Assembly (NCBI RefSeq): GCF_032163395.1
Contig: NZ_CP119970.1
Coordinates: 253,062 to 307,228, forward strand
Length of the DNA stretch: 54,167 nt
From: Gloeocapsopsis dulcis
Lineage (GTDB): Bacteria; Cyanobacteriota; Cyanobacteriia; Cyanobacteriales; Chroococcidiopsidaceae
Direction of reading: 5' to 3'
Positions 17,913 through 26,341 of the stretch are shown piece by piece (position 1 is the stretch's first letter; every line of letters starts with the position of its first letter). The position numbers and the translations under genes were made by a program. The notes under the pieces were generated by a model, which worked only from the letters and a program-made list of their open reading frames with translations, ran no database searches and had not been told where the DNA came from.

Positions 17913-18532
17913 GCCAAGCCATTCGGGTTCTCATTGCAGACGATCATGCTATTTTCCGGCAAGGATTAGCCACGATTATTAGCCGTGACCCAGATATGAC
18001 GGTAATTGCTCAAGCTGAAAATGGAGAACAAGCGATCGCCTTATTTCGGGAACACCAACCGGATGTCACACTCATGGATCTGCGAATGCCTGAAGTGGAC
18101 GGAGTTACCGCCATTGGTGCAATTTGTGCTACCGCTAAATCTGCTCGAATTATTGTCCTGACCACGTATGATAGTGACGAAGATATCTATCGGGGATTGC
18201 AGGCAGGAGCCAAAGGATATCTGTTGAAAGAAACTGAACCTGATGAGCTTCTGAATGCCATTCGTACTGTTCATCGGGGTCAGCAATACATTCCGCCTGA
18301 TGTGGGAGCAAAGTTGGCACAGCGCCTTAGTAATCCAGAACTGAGTGAAAGAGAACTGGCGGTACTCCGCTCACTGGCACAGGGGATGAGTAATGCCGAT
18401 ATTGCGGCTGCTTTGAGTATCGGTGAAGGCACGGTTAAATCTCATGTCAATCGGATTCTGAATAAGTTAGATGTCAGCGATCGCACCCAAGCTGTAATTG
18501 TTGCCGTTAAACGCGGCATTGTTAATTTATAG
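17909..18532 (+). CDS. NarL/FixJ-family response regulator
   Basis: 207 residues. The receiver domain shows acidic DDH near the start, phospho-acceptor Asp57 in LMDLRMPEVDG, Thr in VLTTYDSDE and Lys in GYLLKETEP. The C-terminal LuxR-type HTH reads LSERELAVLRSLAQGMSNADIA followed by IGEGTVKSHVNRILNKLDV. It overlaps the hybrid kinase by ATGA, so it is surely its partner, phosphorylated from His2157. The target promoters are unknown. The right inverted repeat starts two bases after the TAG stop. Confidence 0.95.
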   Translation: MSQAIRVLIADDHAIFRQGLATIISRDPDMTVIAQAENGEQAIALFREHQPDVTLMDLRMPEVDGVTAIGAICATAKSARIIVLTTYDSDEDIYRGLQAGAKGYLLKETEPDELLNAIRTVHRGQQYIPPDVGAKLAQRLSNPELSERELAVLRSLAQGMSNADIAAALSIGEGTVKSHVNRILNKLDVSDRTQAVIVAVKRGIVNL

Positions 18533-18533
18533 G

Positions 18534-18735
18534 ATGTACTTTCGATAGAATTGGGATTCTAACTTGAGTTAGAACCAGCCTTCTACTCCACGATGGCATG
18601 GTTGCTCTATCAATTTGTACTGTAAAAATTTTAACTTGCTATAGACGACAGCTTGAAGGCGATCTCCTATATTGAATTTATAGTAAACAGTTATGCAATC
18701 AATGAACCCATACAAGTCAATTGCAAGGTTCCATG
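18534..18735 (+). repeat. about 200 bp diverged repeat, right copy
   Basis: Partner of 10039-10235 in inverted orientation. It starts directly behind the response regulator stop codon and contains the perfect palindrome TTCTAACTTGAGTTAGAA at 18557-18574, which could act as terminator or operator. It ends at GGTTCCATG. There is no open frame. Confidence 0.8.
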
Positions 18736-18755
18736 TTTGATGCAGATGTAAAAAA

Positions 18756-19313
18756 ATGAACGACGATCGTAGCCACAGTTCCTTACTTGTACCACCTTCA
18801 ACCCAAGATTGGATGCAAGGTGTGCTGAGTGCCAAGGTCGTGCTAGTGATGTATGGAGACTATCAATCTTCTAAAAGTGCGGACGTTTACAAGATGATTA
18901 AAGCGATCGGACGAGAGCTTATTGCTGCTTTTGGCGAGGACTATTTATGCTTTATCTTCCGTCACTTTCCGCAAGCACAGATTCATCCTCATGCTCAACG
19001 GGCAGCCCAAGCCGCCGAAGCCGCCGCTGTCCAAGGACAGTTTTGGTTGATGAATGATACTTTATTTGCCCATCAACAAAAGTTGGAGAATGGTTATCTT
19101 GTAGAGTACGCCAACAATTTAGGGCTTGATATCCCTCAGTTTCTCAAAGATCTGTCTAGACAAGTGCAGATCGATCGTATCAATGAAGATATCGAAGGTG
19201 GATGCAAGAGTGGAGTAACGGCTGCTCCAGCCCTATTTATCAATAACATTCGATATACCGGACGCTGGAAGATGACAGAGTTAATGACAGCCATTGTTAC
19301 TGCAAGTCATTAA
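18756..19313 (+). CDS. DsbA/thioredoxin_4-like protein without the CxxC active site
   Basis: 185 residues. The fold markers of DsbA-type thioredoxins are present: VVLVMYGDYQ, FIFRHFPQAQIHPHA, AAEAAAVQGQFW, and the cis-Pro region GVTAAPALFINN. At the position of the catalytic CxxC (normally DYQCPYC or similar) the sequence is DYQSSKSADVYK, so both redox cysteines are gone. There is no signal peptide, so it is cytoplasmic. It cannot be a conventional disulfide oxidoreductase; it may bind or sense a ligand or partner. The gene follows the right repeat and precedes two regulator fragments. Confidence 0.82.
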   Translation: MNDDRSHSSLLVPPSTQDWMQGVLSAKVVLVMYGDYQSSKSADVYKMIKAIGRELIAAFGEDYLCFIFRHFPQAQIHPHAQRAAQAAEAAAVQGQFWLMNDTLFAHQQKLENGYLVEYANNLGLDIPQFLKDLSRQVQIDRINEDIEGGCKSGVTAAPALFINNIRYTGRWKMTELMTAIVTASH

Positions 19314-19360
19314 GCTTCCCAACCTTTGCTCGCCATCCATGTTTGACTGAGGACAATTTT

Positions 19361-19672
19361 ATGAAATCCAGTCCACGATCGACCAATAATCATGCTCTTG
19401 TTACGGTTGCCCAAGAGGTCGCTGATCGGCTCCAAAAAGCCTATCCTCCATCTGATGACAGTAACTCGGTTGAGGCGATCGTGATTCGCGCAGTTGATTC
19501 AGACTTGAGGCAAATGATTCTTGCTGAATCACTCATAGACCGGGAGTTGGAGGTGTTGCAATTGATTGTTGATGGAGATAACAGTATCGCGATCGCTCGG
19601 AAGCTTAATATTTCTGTGAATGCGGCAAAAACTCATATTCACAACATTTTGAAGAAGTTCATACTCATATGA
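19361..19672 (+). CDS. short LuxR-type HTH protein
   Basis: 103 residues from ATG 19361, preceded by GAGGA; the in-frame TTG at 19343 is not needed. The C-terminal half reads LIDRELEVLQLIVDGDNSIAIA and LNISVNAAKTHIHNILKKF, a LuxR/GerE helix-turn-helix. It ends in FILI right after the recognition region, a few residues short of the usual dimerisation helix, so it may be clipped. There is no receiver domain. It could be a stand-alone DNA-binding protein or a decayed regulator. Confidence 0.75.
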   Translation: MKSSPRSTNNHALVTVAQEVADRLQKAYPPSDDSNSVEAIVIRAVDSDLRQMILAESLIDRELEVLQLIVDGDNSIAIARKLNISVNAAKTHIHNILKKFILI

Positions 19673-19907
19673 GCAATTTCTGACACATTCGTGCCTAGTG
19701 CTTATTTCTGAAAAGTGAGCAAGGTTTCAATCTAATTCATGACAATTCGGTCGATGTTTAAAGGCTCATGCTTTTAAATCTTGGGCAGCTTTGTTGCGCT
19801 CAATTTCTAACTTAAAGATTGATTCTGTTTTTGCTTGCTAGTGCCAGTAAGCTACCTGATTTTGACGGTTAGCTTTTCCTGTCGAACAAACCACCAATTT
19901 TTGCACC
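19673..19907. other. intergenic stretch before the AraC-type gene
   Basis: No intact gene. The minus strand between about 19830 and 19770 reads SIFKLEIERNKAAQDLKA before a stop, which may be the tail of a lost gene. No ATG continues the AraC frame upward, so the missing AraC N-terminus is not here. Confidence 0.3.
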
Positions 19908-20264
19908 ATGCTAACAATTACAACGCCAACCCTTGAATTCAAGAACAAAGGCTTAACGCACACCCAATTGCAGCAAGCGACTGACTATATTCACACTCAC
20001 ATTGACCGAGATTTGTCACTGATTGAACTTGCCAGCGTTATCAATATCAGCCCGACTTACTTTGCCAGTTTATTCAAACAGACTACAGGAATTTCTCCGC
20101 ATCAGTACGTGATTCAACAACGGGTGGAACGGGCGAAATCGATGTTATCGAAAACGGATTTAACCATTGCTGATATTGCTTTCCAAACTGGGTTTTCCAG
20201 TCAAAGCCATTTGAACCAACAGTTTAAGCGAATTACTGGAATGACACCAAAGCAGGTTCGTTAA
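19908..20264 (+). CDS. AraC-family DNA-binding protein, DNA-binding domain only
   Basis: 118 residues. Both AraC HTH motifs are present: DLSLIELASVINISPTYFA with LFKQTTGISPHQYV, and LTIADIAFQTGFSSQSHLNQ with FKRITGMTPKQ. Full AraC regulators are about 250-300 residues with an N-terminal sensor; here the frame starts just before the domain (TPTLEFKNKGLT) and no ATG extends it, so the sensor part was probably lost. It lies next to the first copy of a repeated promoter-like element (20291), so it may regulate the enzyme genes downstream. That link is inferred. Confidence 0.82.
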   Translation: MLTITTPTLEFKNKGLTHTQLQQATDYIHTHIDRDLSLIELASVINISPTYFASLFKQTTGISPHQYVIQQRVERAKSMLSKTDLTIADIAFQTGFSSQSHLNQQFKRITGMTPKQVR

Positions 20265-20290
20265 TTCCACAAGAATCTGACAAATCATTG

Positions 20291-20347
20291 TAAGAATTTG
20301 AAAGAAGTCGAGCCTTGGAACTCAATACACTTTAAATAGATAGAACT
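20291..20347 (+). promoter_or_regulatory. conserved upstream element, copy a (before SnoaL-like gene)
   Basis: Consensus over five copies: TAAGAATCTGAAAGAAATC, then AAGC, ATTGGAACTCA, TACACTTCAGA, TAGATAGAAC. This copy ends 14 bases before ATG 20362. Its last part TAAATAGATAGAAC could hold a -10 box. The other copies are at 26262, 27986, 32290 and 37134. Confidence 0.65.
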
Positions 20348-20361
20348 AGGAGAATCCAATC

Positions 20362-20955
20362 ATGGTCAAACAGCAATCTGTAGACGAACAAGCAAATGGA
20401 AAGGCAACTAGCAACCTGACACCAGCCCAGGAGTTTTTGCAAGAACTCTGGGATGAGCATCTGCGACACGAGTATGGCACTCACAACACTGAAGATGCCC
20501 TCGCCACGATGGTTGAGGATGCTTACGTCAACCACATTCCGGTAATGACTGGGGGAGTAGGGAAACCAGCACTGCGCGAGTTTTATTCCAAATACTTCAT
20601 TCCACAAATACCGCCGGACATGGAGCTGACCCCGATCTCGCGCACAATCGGGACCGATCGGCTCGTCGATGAAATGGTGGGTAAGTTCACTCATACCGTT
20701 CGGATGGAATGGATGCTACCCGGCATTGCTCCCACCGGAAAACGGGTGGAAGTGCCAGTAGTAGCGATCGTCCAGTTCCGTGACGGCAAGCTAGCTCATG
20801 AGCACATCTACTGGGATCAGGCGAGTGTATTGATTCAACTTGGCTTGCTCGATCCTGGTACACTGCCCGTTGTAGGGGTTGACAGTGCGCGCAAGGTACT
20901 TGATCCGAGCTTGCCCTCAAACGCACTGATCGATCGTGCCAGCGATCGCGACTAA
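20362..20955 (+). CDS. SnoaL/NTF2-like ester-cyclase-type protein
   Basis: 197 residues. The NTF2-type cone fold is suggested by the helix FLQELWDEHLRHEYG, then DALATMVEDAYVNHIPVM, GKPALREFYSKYFIPQ and the strands VDEMVGKFTHTVRMEWMLP and VPVVAIVQFRDGKLAHEHIYWDQ. Relatives often appear as stand-alone proteins or as domains attached to dienelactone hydrolases. The chemistry is unknown. Ribosome site AGGAGA stands before the ATG, and a conserved regulatory element lies upstream. A nested hairpin directly follows the stop. Confidence 0.8.
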   Translation: MVKQQSVDEQANGKATSNLTPAQEFLQELWDEHLRHEYGTHNTEDALATMVEDAYVNHIPVMTGGVGKPALREFYSKYFIPQIPPDMELTPISRTIGTDRLVDEMVGKFTHTVRMEWMLPGIAPTGKRVEVPVVAIVQFRDGKLAHEHIYWDQASVLIQLGLLDPGTLPVVGVDSARKVLDPSLPSNALIDRASDRD

Positions 20956-21057
20956 GTGTAGGAGCCAGCAAATATCAATGCCTAAACCCGCCATTTTGCA
21001 ACCAGGATGAGTACGATCCTGGTTGTAGAAGGTGCTTCTTATTGCTGGCTTCTACAC
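20956..21057 (+). terminator. nested hairpin after the SnoaL-like gene
   Basis: The inner stem is perfect over 10 bp: CAACCAGGAT (20999-21008) and ATCCTGGTTG (21016-21025), loop 7 bases. The outer arms GTGTAGGAGCCAGCAA (20956-20971) and TTGCTGGCTTCTACAC (21042-21057) also pair, with one G-T pair. No U-tract follows the outer stem. It could be a terminator, an mRNA-stabilising structure or a small RNA. Confidence 0.6.
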
Positions 21058-21117
21058 GTATTGCTCATTGAGTCTTTGACAAAGTGACACAGCCATTCAC
21101 AACAAGAGGTAACTATC

Positions 21118-21891
21118 ATGATGCTGAAAGACAAGGTTGCTTTGGTGACTGGCGGAACATCGGGCATCGGTCGAGCAACCGCGCTCGCGCTCAGTGCTGT
21201 GGGTGCAAAAGTCGTATTCTCCGGTAGACGCGACGCAGAAGTTTTTTCACCTTCTGCGATGATTCGTGAGACAGGAGCGGAGTGTTTGTTTGTGCGATCG
21301 GATGTATCGAGTGAACCAGAGGTTAAGGCGCTGATAGAGAAAACAGTCGCAACTTACGGAAGGCTAGATTTTGCCTTCAATAACGCTGGATTTGGTACAC
21401 TCCCAAAGCCACTACACGAGCAGCCTGTTGAAGACTTTGACAGCATGATGGCAACTAACCTGCGGGGTGTGTTCTTATGCATGAAATATGAAATTCAACA
21501 GATGCTGACTCAAGGAGCAGGGGTCATCATCAACAACTCTTCAGTAGCGGGATTGATCGGGATACCTGGAATGGGTCCTTATACTGGCAGCAAACATGCT
21601 GTGATGGGTCTCACTCGTTCTGCTGCGCTCGATTATGCCAAGCAAGGGATTCGGATTAATACCGTCAATCCTGGCTATATTCGCGGCACAGAAGTAGTTA
21701 CTTCTAAGAGTCTCCAAGAGATAGGCATGACTTTAGAGCAGTTTGATTCGATGGTGTCGTCGAGCATCCCGATGGGGCATAGGGGTCAACCTGAAGAAAT
21801 TGCTGCAACGGTTGTGTTCTTATGTTCTGATGTTGCGAGCTACATCACTGGACAACCTTTAGCGATCGATGGCGGATATACAGTGAGTTGA
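21118..21891 (+). CDS. short-chain dehydrogenase/reductase (SDR)
   Basis: 257 residues. Classical SDR: cofactor motif TGGTSGIG at 11-18, NNAG at about 88-91, catalytic Ser in NNSSVAG, and YTGSK with Tyr155 and Lys159. ITGQPLAIDGG at the end is typical of the classical family. SGRR after the second strand suggests NADP preference. It is a member of a paralogous set here (26342, 27180, 39876), with GAECLFVRSDVSSE and QPLAIDGGYT shared; relative to them residues 41-48 (EVFSPSAM) differ. Ribosome site AGAGGT precedes. Substrate unknown; probably a ketone or alcohol. Confidence 0.9.
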   Translation: MMLKDKVALVTGGTSGIGRATALALSAVGAKVVFSGRRDAEVFSPSAMIRETGAECLFVRSDVSSEPEVKALIEKTVATYGRLDFAFNNAGFGTLPKPLHEQPVEDFDSMMATNLRGVFLCMKYEIQQMLTQGAGVIINNSSVAGLIGIPGMGPYTGSKHAVMGLTRSAALDYAKQGIRINTVNPGYIRGTEVVTSKSLQEIGMTLEQFDSMVSSSIPMGHRGQPEEIAATVVFLCSDVASYITGQPLAIDGGYTVS

Positions 21892-21929
21892 TTTTTGATT
21901 TTTGATGGTGGACTCACAGGAGAAATAGA

Positions 21930-22438
21930 ATGATACTTCAAGATAAAGTGGTGCTTGTCACCGGCGGAACTTCAGGAATTGGTCGTGCAACTGCGATCGC
22001 TTATGCCCAACAACAAGCAAAGGTGGTGGTGGTGGGTCGTCGAATGGATGAAGGTGAAGAAACTGTTCGATTGATCAAGGAAGCCGGCGGAGAGGCGATT
22101 TTTGTGCAAGCAGATGTCACGAAAGAAGCCGATGTTGAAGCAATGGTTGATAAGGCAGTTGGCGTTTTTGGTCGGTTAGATATTGCCTTTAATAATGCAG
22201 GAACTGTCGCCGAAAACCCCTCATTGATTGAGCAAACAGAAGCTGAATACGATCGCATGATGAACGTCAATGTCAAAGGCGTCTGGTTGTCGATGAAACA
22301 TGAAATCGCTCAGATGTTGAAACAGGGAAGTGGTTCGTTCGCCTCTGGCGGCACTATGTGCATCGTCAATACGACATCTGGGGTTGGAGTCGTTGCATCT
22401 CCTAGCCAACTCCTCTACACCGCGAGTAAACATAGAGT
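21930..22438 (+). pseudogene. SDR gene, N-terminal two thirds, cut at the active site
   Basis: Begins MILQDKVVLVTGGTSGIG and continues through NNAG and VNTTSGVG to YTASKH, then turns into unrelated sequence. The catalytic Tyr/Lys remain, but the substrate and C-terminal region are lost. The frame runs on to 22607 through a nonsense tail (RVALARQLYQRH). The DNA after about 22438 is the end of a SnoaL-like gene in another frame. So a deletion or recombination has fused the two. The start ATG has an AGGAG ribosome site (GGAGAAATAGA), shared with the paralogues. Confidence 0.8.
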
Positions 22439-22590
22439 GGCACTGGCAAGGCAACTATACCAACGGCACAGAACTCGATATGCGAGGCGTTATCGTTGTG
22501 GGACTGAGAAAAAATATGATCGCATGGGCGCGGTTGTATATGGAACAGCTTACCAAAGTCGTACAGGCAGACATCCTAAAAGCAGCCTAA
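22439..22590 (+). pseudogene. C-terminal tail of a SnoaL/NTF2-like protein
   Basis: In the frame ending at 22590 the text reads IEWHWQGNYTNGTELDMRG, VIVVGLRKNMIAWARLYMEQ and a stop. That is the last strand pair of a SnoaL-type fold, in which a strand with EWHW and a GL..NMIAW helix are common. The N-terminal half is missing. It is fused out of frame to the truncated SDR just upstream. Confidence 0.55.
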
Positions 22591-22629
22591 CTACCAATCA
22601 GCTTTAATCACCTAAAAGGAACAGTCACC

Positions 22630-23364
22630 ATGTCAACTGTTGAGAACAAAGTTATTGCGATTACTGGAGCGAGTAGCGGTATTGGTGAAGCAACTGCTAG
22701 ATTGCTGGCTCATCAGGGTCTAAGGGTTATGTTAGGGGCGCGACGCACCGATCGACTGGAAGCAATCGCTGCCGAAATTCGCTCTAAAGGTGGCGAAGCA
22801 GAATACTGTACCCTTGATGTCACCAACCTCGAAGACATGCAAGCCTTTGTCGAGTTTGCCCAAGATAAGTTTGGTCGCCTTGATGTTGTGGTGAACAATG
22901 CAGGCTTGATGCCACTCTCCAGGCTAGAGGTACTAAAGATCGATGAATGGAACCGCATGATTGATGTGAACATTCGCGGTGTGCTTCACGGGATTGCTGC
23001 TGCGCTACCTCTCTTTAAGCAGCAACGATCAGGGCAGTTTGTCAATCTATCCTCGATCGGCGGACACAACGTTTATCCAACCGCAGCCGTGTACTGCGCC
23101 ACTAAGTTTGCAGTTTGGGCGATTTCCGAGGGGCTGCGGCAAGAATCAACAGACATCCGGGTTACGGTGATTTCGCCTGGAGTGACGGAAACTGAACTTG
23201 CCAGCACGATCACGGATGCTGAAGCAGCGGAATGGGTGGAGGGATTTCGTGAGACAGTGATTCCAGCAGATGCGATCGCGCGTGCAATTGCCTTTGCGAT
23301 CGAGCAACCCGCAGAGGTGGATGTGAATGAAATCGTTGTTCGACCGGTTGGACAAATGAGCTAA
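22630..23364 (+). CDS. SDR-family oxidoreductase (YdfG-like)
   Basis: 244 residues. The motif ITGASSGIGEATA lies near residue 11, ARR follows the second strand (NADP type), NNAG is at about 90, NLSSIGG contains the Ser and YCATK the catalytic Tyr/Lys. This one belongs to a different SDR subgroup (YdfG/serine-dehydrogenase-like, clade with ALPLFKQQRSG and ISPGVTETEL) from the neighbours around it. Ribosome site AAAAGGAA stands before the ATG. The substrate is probably a small carbonyl; not determined. Confidence 0.88.
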   Translation: MSTVENKVIAITGASSGIGEATARLLAHQGLRVMLGARRTDRLEAIAAEIRSKGGEAEYCTLDVTNLEDMQAFVEFAQDKFGRLDVVVNNAGLMPLSRLEVLKIDEWNRMIDVNIRGVLHGIAAALPLFKQQRSGQFVNLSSIGGHNVYPTAAVYCATKFAVWAISEGLRQESTDIRVTVISPGVTETELASTITDAEAAEWVEGFRETVIPADAIARAIAFAIEQPAEVDVNEIVVRPVGQMS

Positions 23365-23433
23365 TTGTCTGAGAATCACGAGTTACATAAAGTGCATCCA
23401 ATGTCTTAGGAGATTATCCCAAGAGAAGTAATC

Positions 23434-24419
<986 letters not shown>

Positions 24420-24444
24420 ACGCATTCAGAAATGAACAATCGTC

Positions 24445-24582
24445 TTTCCCGCAGCCGTAGTCGCTGGTCTCGCCACTGCCGAGATCTTCCGCAGTAGCGG
24501 ATCGGTCTGGACTGCTGTTGTCGTTCACGCCGTTTTCAACTTGCCTACAATTCCGGTGATGGTAGCCGCTGGCATGAGCTAG
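24445..24582 (+). pseudogene. C-terminal remnant of a CPBP intramembrane protease
   Basis: The frame reads FPAAVVAGLATAEIFRSSGS, then VWTAVVVHAVFNLPTIPVM and a stop. VHAVFN is the last conserved motif of the CPBP (Abi/CAAX) family. The upstream EExxxR part is absent. A complete CPBP gene starts 28 bases downstream, so this may be the relic of a lost tandem copy. Confidence 0.55.
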
Positions 24583-24610
24583 TAAAACGGATCGTCTGGA
24601 GATTAAACCA

Positions 24611-25402
24611 ATGGCAATTATGAAACAATTCGGAATTTTATTTGTATTGGGCAGTGTGGGAATTGTGATGTACACGATCGCGTCTATTCCTTTAGTCGAG
24701 CAACAGTTAGCAAAACTGTCTCCAGAAATACTGGAAAAAGTGCCTCCACTGTGGATTTTAATGCTTCTGCAAGGACTACAGTATTCAATTCTACTGGCAA
24801 TCAGCATTCTGATCGGAAGTGGTTGTGCCTATCGTGTTGGATTAAGCTCCCATTTGATCGATCGTTGGGTGTTTCACATCGCTAAGTCTCCATCTTTTGC
24901 CGTTGAGATGAAGTGGAGCTTGGGTGTGGGTGCAGCGGCGGCGATCGTTATCTTGTTGCTCGATCAATTGATGCAACCTGTCCTACCTGAAGCGCTACGG
25001 GCAACCAATAATACAGAGCCAAGTTGGTTGAATTTGCTCACAGCAATGTTCTATGGCGGCATCACTGAGGAAATTTTGATGCGCTGGGGTTTTATGTCGC
25101 TGCTTGTTTGGATCGCGTGGAAAGGGCTAAAACAAGGCGTTACGTTGCCAAGTCAAGGGATTTACCAGGGTGCGATCTTTCTAGCTGCGTTGGTATTTGG
25201 ACTACTACACCTACCAGCGACTGCCGCGATCGTTTCCCTCACTCCAGTTGTGATTATTCGGGCGTTGTTACTGAATGGGATTGTGGGGATTGCGTTTGGC
25301 TGGCTCTTTTGGCAATATTCGCTAGAGGCTGCAATGTTAGCCCATATCAGCTTTCATGTTTTTGCCTCTGTTCTTAGCGGTTCACTGGCAAGGTTGGCTT
25401 AA
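24611..25402 (+). CDS. CPBP-family intramembrane metalloprotease
   Basis: 263 residues with about seven hydrophobic stretches. The catalytic motifs are present: TEEILMRWGF (EExxxR, Glu153-Glu154), FGLLHLP and HISFHVFAS. CPBP proteases (Abi/CAAX-like) cleave prenylated or membrane substrates, or aid bacteriocin immunity. The ATG is followed closely by the first membrane helix. It stands among reductases and hydrolases, and its partner is not obvious. A second, unrelated-looking CPBP gene is at 38885. Confidence 0.87.
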   Translation: MAIMKQFGILFVLGSVGIVMYTIASIPLVEQQLAKLSPEILEKVPPLWILMLLQGLQYSILLAISILIGSGCAYRVGLSSHLIDRWVFHIAKSPSFAVEMKWSLGVGAAAAIVILLLDQLMQPVLPEALRATNNTEPSWLNLLTAMFYGGITEEILMRWGFMSLLVWIAWKGLKQGVTLPSQGIYQGAIFLAALVFGLLHLPATAAIVSLTPVVIIRALLLNGIVGIAFGWLFWQYSLEAAMLAHISFHVFASVLSGSLARLA

Positions 25403-25545
25403 GTTTTGGAATAGATCTCGTAGGGCTAGCACTGCGCACAAAGCTTCACCGTGAAAGGTTTTAAAAAGAAAGGTTTTAAAAATGGTGAGCGATGCCCACT
25501 ACTTGAATTGATGCTCAACTCTACAGTTTTAAGGTGGTAAATCAA

Positions 25546-25833
25546 ATGATTCAGTGCAAAGATTTTGCGCCTCGGATTACTGAACGAGGACCCTTCGGCG
25601 GGCCTGCTGAGTATGAATTCTTCTCTGAGGTGGTTAGTACTGCAAATCAGTGGATCGAAAGTACAACGATACAGGTGATCAATGTTGAAACCATTATTTT
25701 ACCTGATCGTGTCGAAGGTACAAGTGATGGTGTCTACGGATTGACGGTCAGTAATGGTTTCTACCCAGTGATGATCAGTCAAGGCGTTACAATCAATTGC
25801 TTTCAATGTGTGCGGATATGGTACCGAGAATAG
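25546..25833 (+). CDS. uncharacterised 95-aa protein, family copy 1
   Basis: ATG 25546 follows an AAGGTGG ribosome site; an upstream GTG at 25534 is part of that site. The protein has no signal or membrane helix. Its sequence runs CKDFAPRITERGPFGG, SEVVSTANQWIES, VETIILPDRVEGTSDGVYG and CFQCVRIWYRE. A close paralogue is at 28452, with about 85% identity by eye and a similar upstream sequence (CAACTCTACAGTTTTAAGG). It resembles no family I can name. A membrane gene follows 8 bases after the stop. Confidence 0.7.
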   Translation: MIQCKDFAPRITERGPFGGPAEYEFFSEVVSTANQWIESTTIQVINVETIILPDRVEGTSDGVYGLTVSNGFYPVMISQGVTINCFQCVRIWYRE

Positions 25834-25841
25834 GAGAAAGA

Positions 25842-26219
25842 ATGAAACGATTTACCTGGTTTACTTTCCTGTATCTCACGCTGGGAGTTTGTCTGACAGC
25901 GATCGCACTTGGGTACCCGAACCTGCCTTCGAGTCTTCAAACAAGCTTGTTCGTCAGTGCAGGAGCCTCCTACATTGTTTGTCTCCTCAGCACCTTCCCA
26001 TTTTGGCGCGAGACGACGATCCGCTTCTATCGCAGACGGAATTCAGCGGTAATTCTACCCTGGTTGGTGATTGGAGTGAACATTGTTTGGATGATCTGGG
26101 ATGTTCAGAGTCAGAACTGGACGATGGAAGCCATTTTACGAGCGTTTTCGCGGCTATTAGTTGTCTTAGTGTTTGCAGAAATCATTGTGATGACATGGCA
26201 AGTGAATTCTGAACATTAG
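25842..26219 (+). CDS. four-helix membrane protein (125 aa), family copy 1
   Basis: ATG 25842 with TAGGAGA ribosome site. There are four hydrophobic segments: TFLYLTLGVCLTAIAL, LFVSAGASYIVCLLS, VILPWLVIGVNIVWMIW and LLVVLVFAEIIVM. FYRRRNSA lies in a cytoplasmic loop. A paralogue at 41704 is about 90% identical. No family function is known to me. Here it lies in the 95-aa gene's operon (8-base gap). Confidence 0.75.
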   Translation: MKRFTWFTFLYLTLGVCLTAIALGYPNLPSSLQTSLFVSAGASYIVCLLSTFPFWRETTIRFYRRRNSAVILPWLVIGVNIVWMIWDVQSQNWTMEAILRAFSRLLVVLVFAEIIVMTWQVNSEH

Positions 26220-26261
26220 TATCTAAATCGGATGCTGCCGAAACGAACTTGCGCTTCACCC

Positions 26262-26317
26262 TAAGAATCTGGAAGAAATCAAGCATTGGAACTTAGTACG
26301 CTTCAGATCAATGCAAC
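26262..26317 (+). promoter_or_regulatory. conserved upstream element, copy c (before SDR)
   Basis: TAAGAATCTGGAAGAAATC, then AAGCATTGGAACTTAGTACG, then CTTCAGATCAATGCAAC, ending 24 bases before ATG 26342. The ribosome site AGGAGAAG lies between. It matches the other four copies over about 55 bases. Confidence 0.65.
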
Positions 26318-26341
26318 GAAATTAATGCTAGGAGAAGCACA

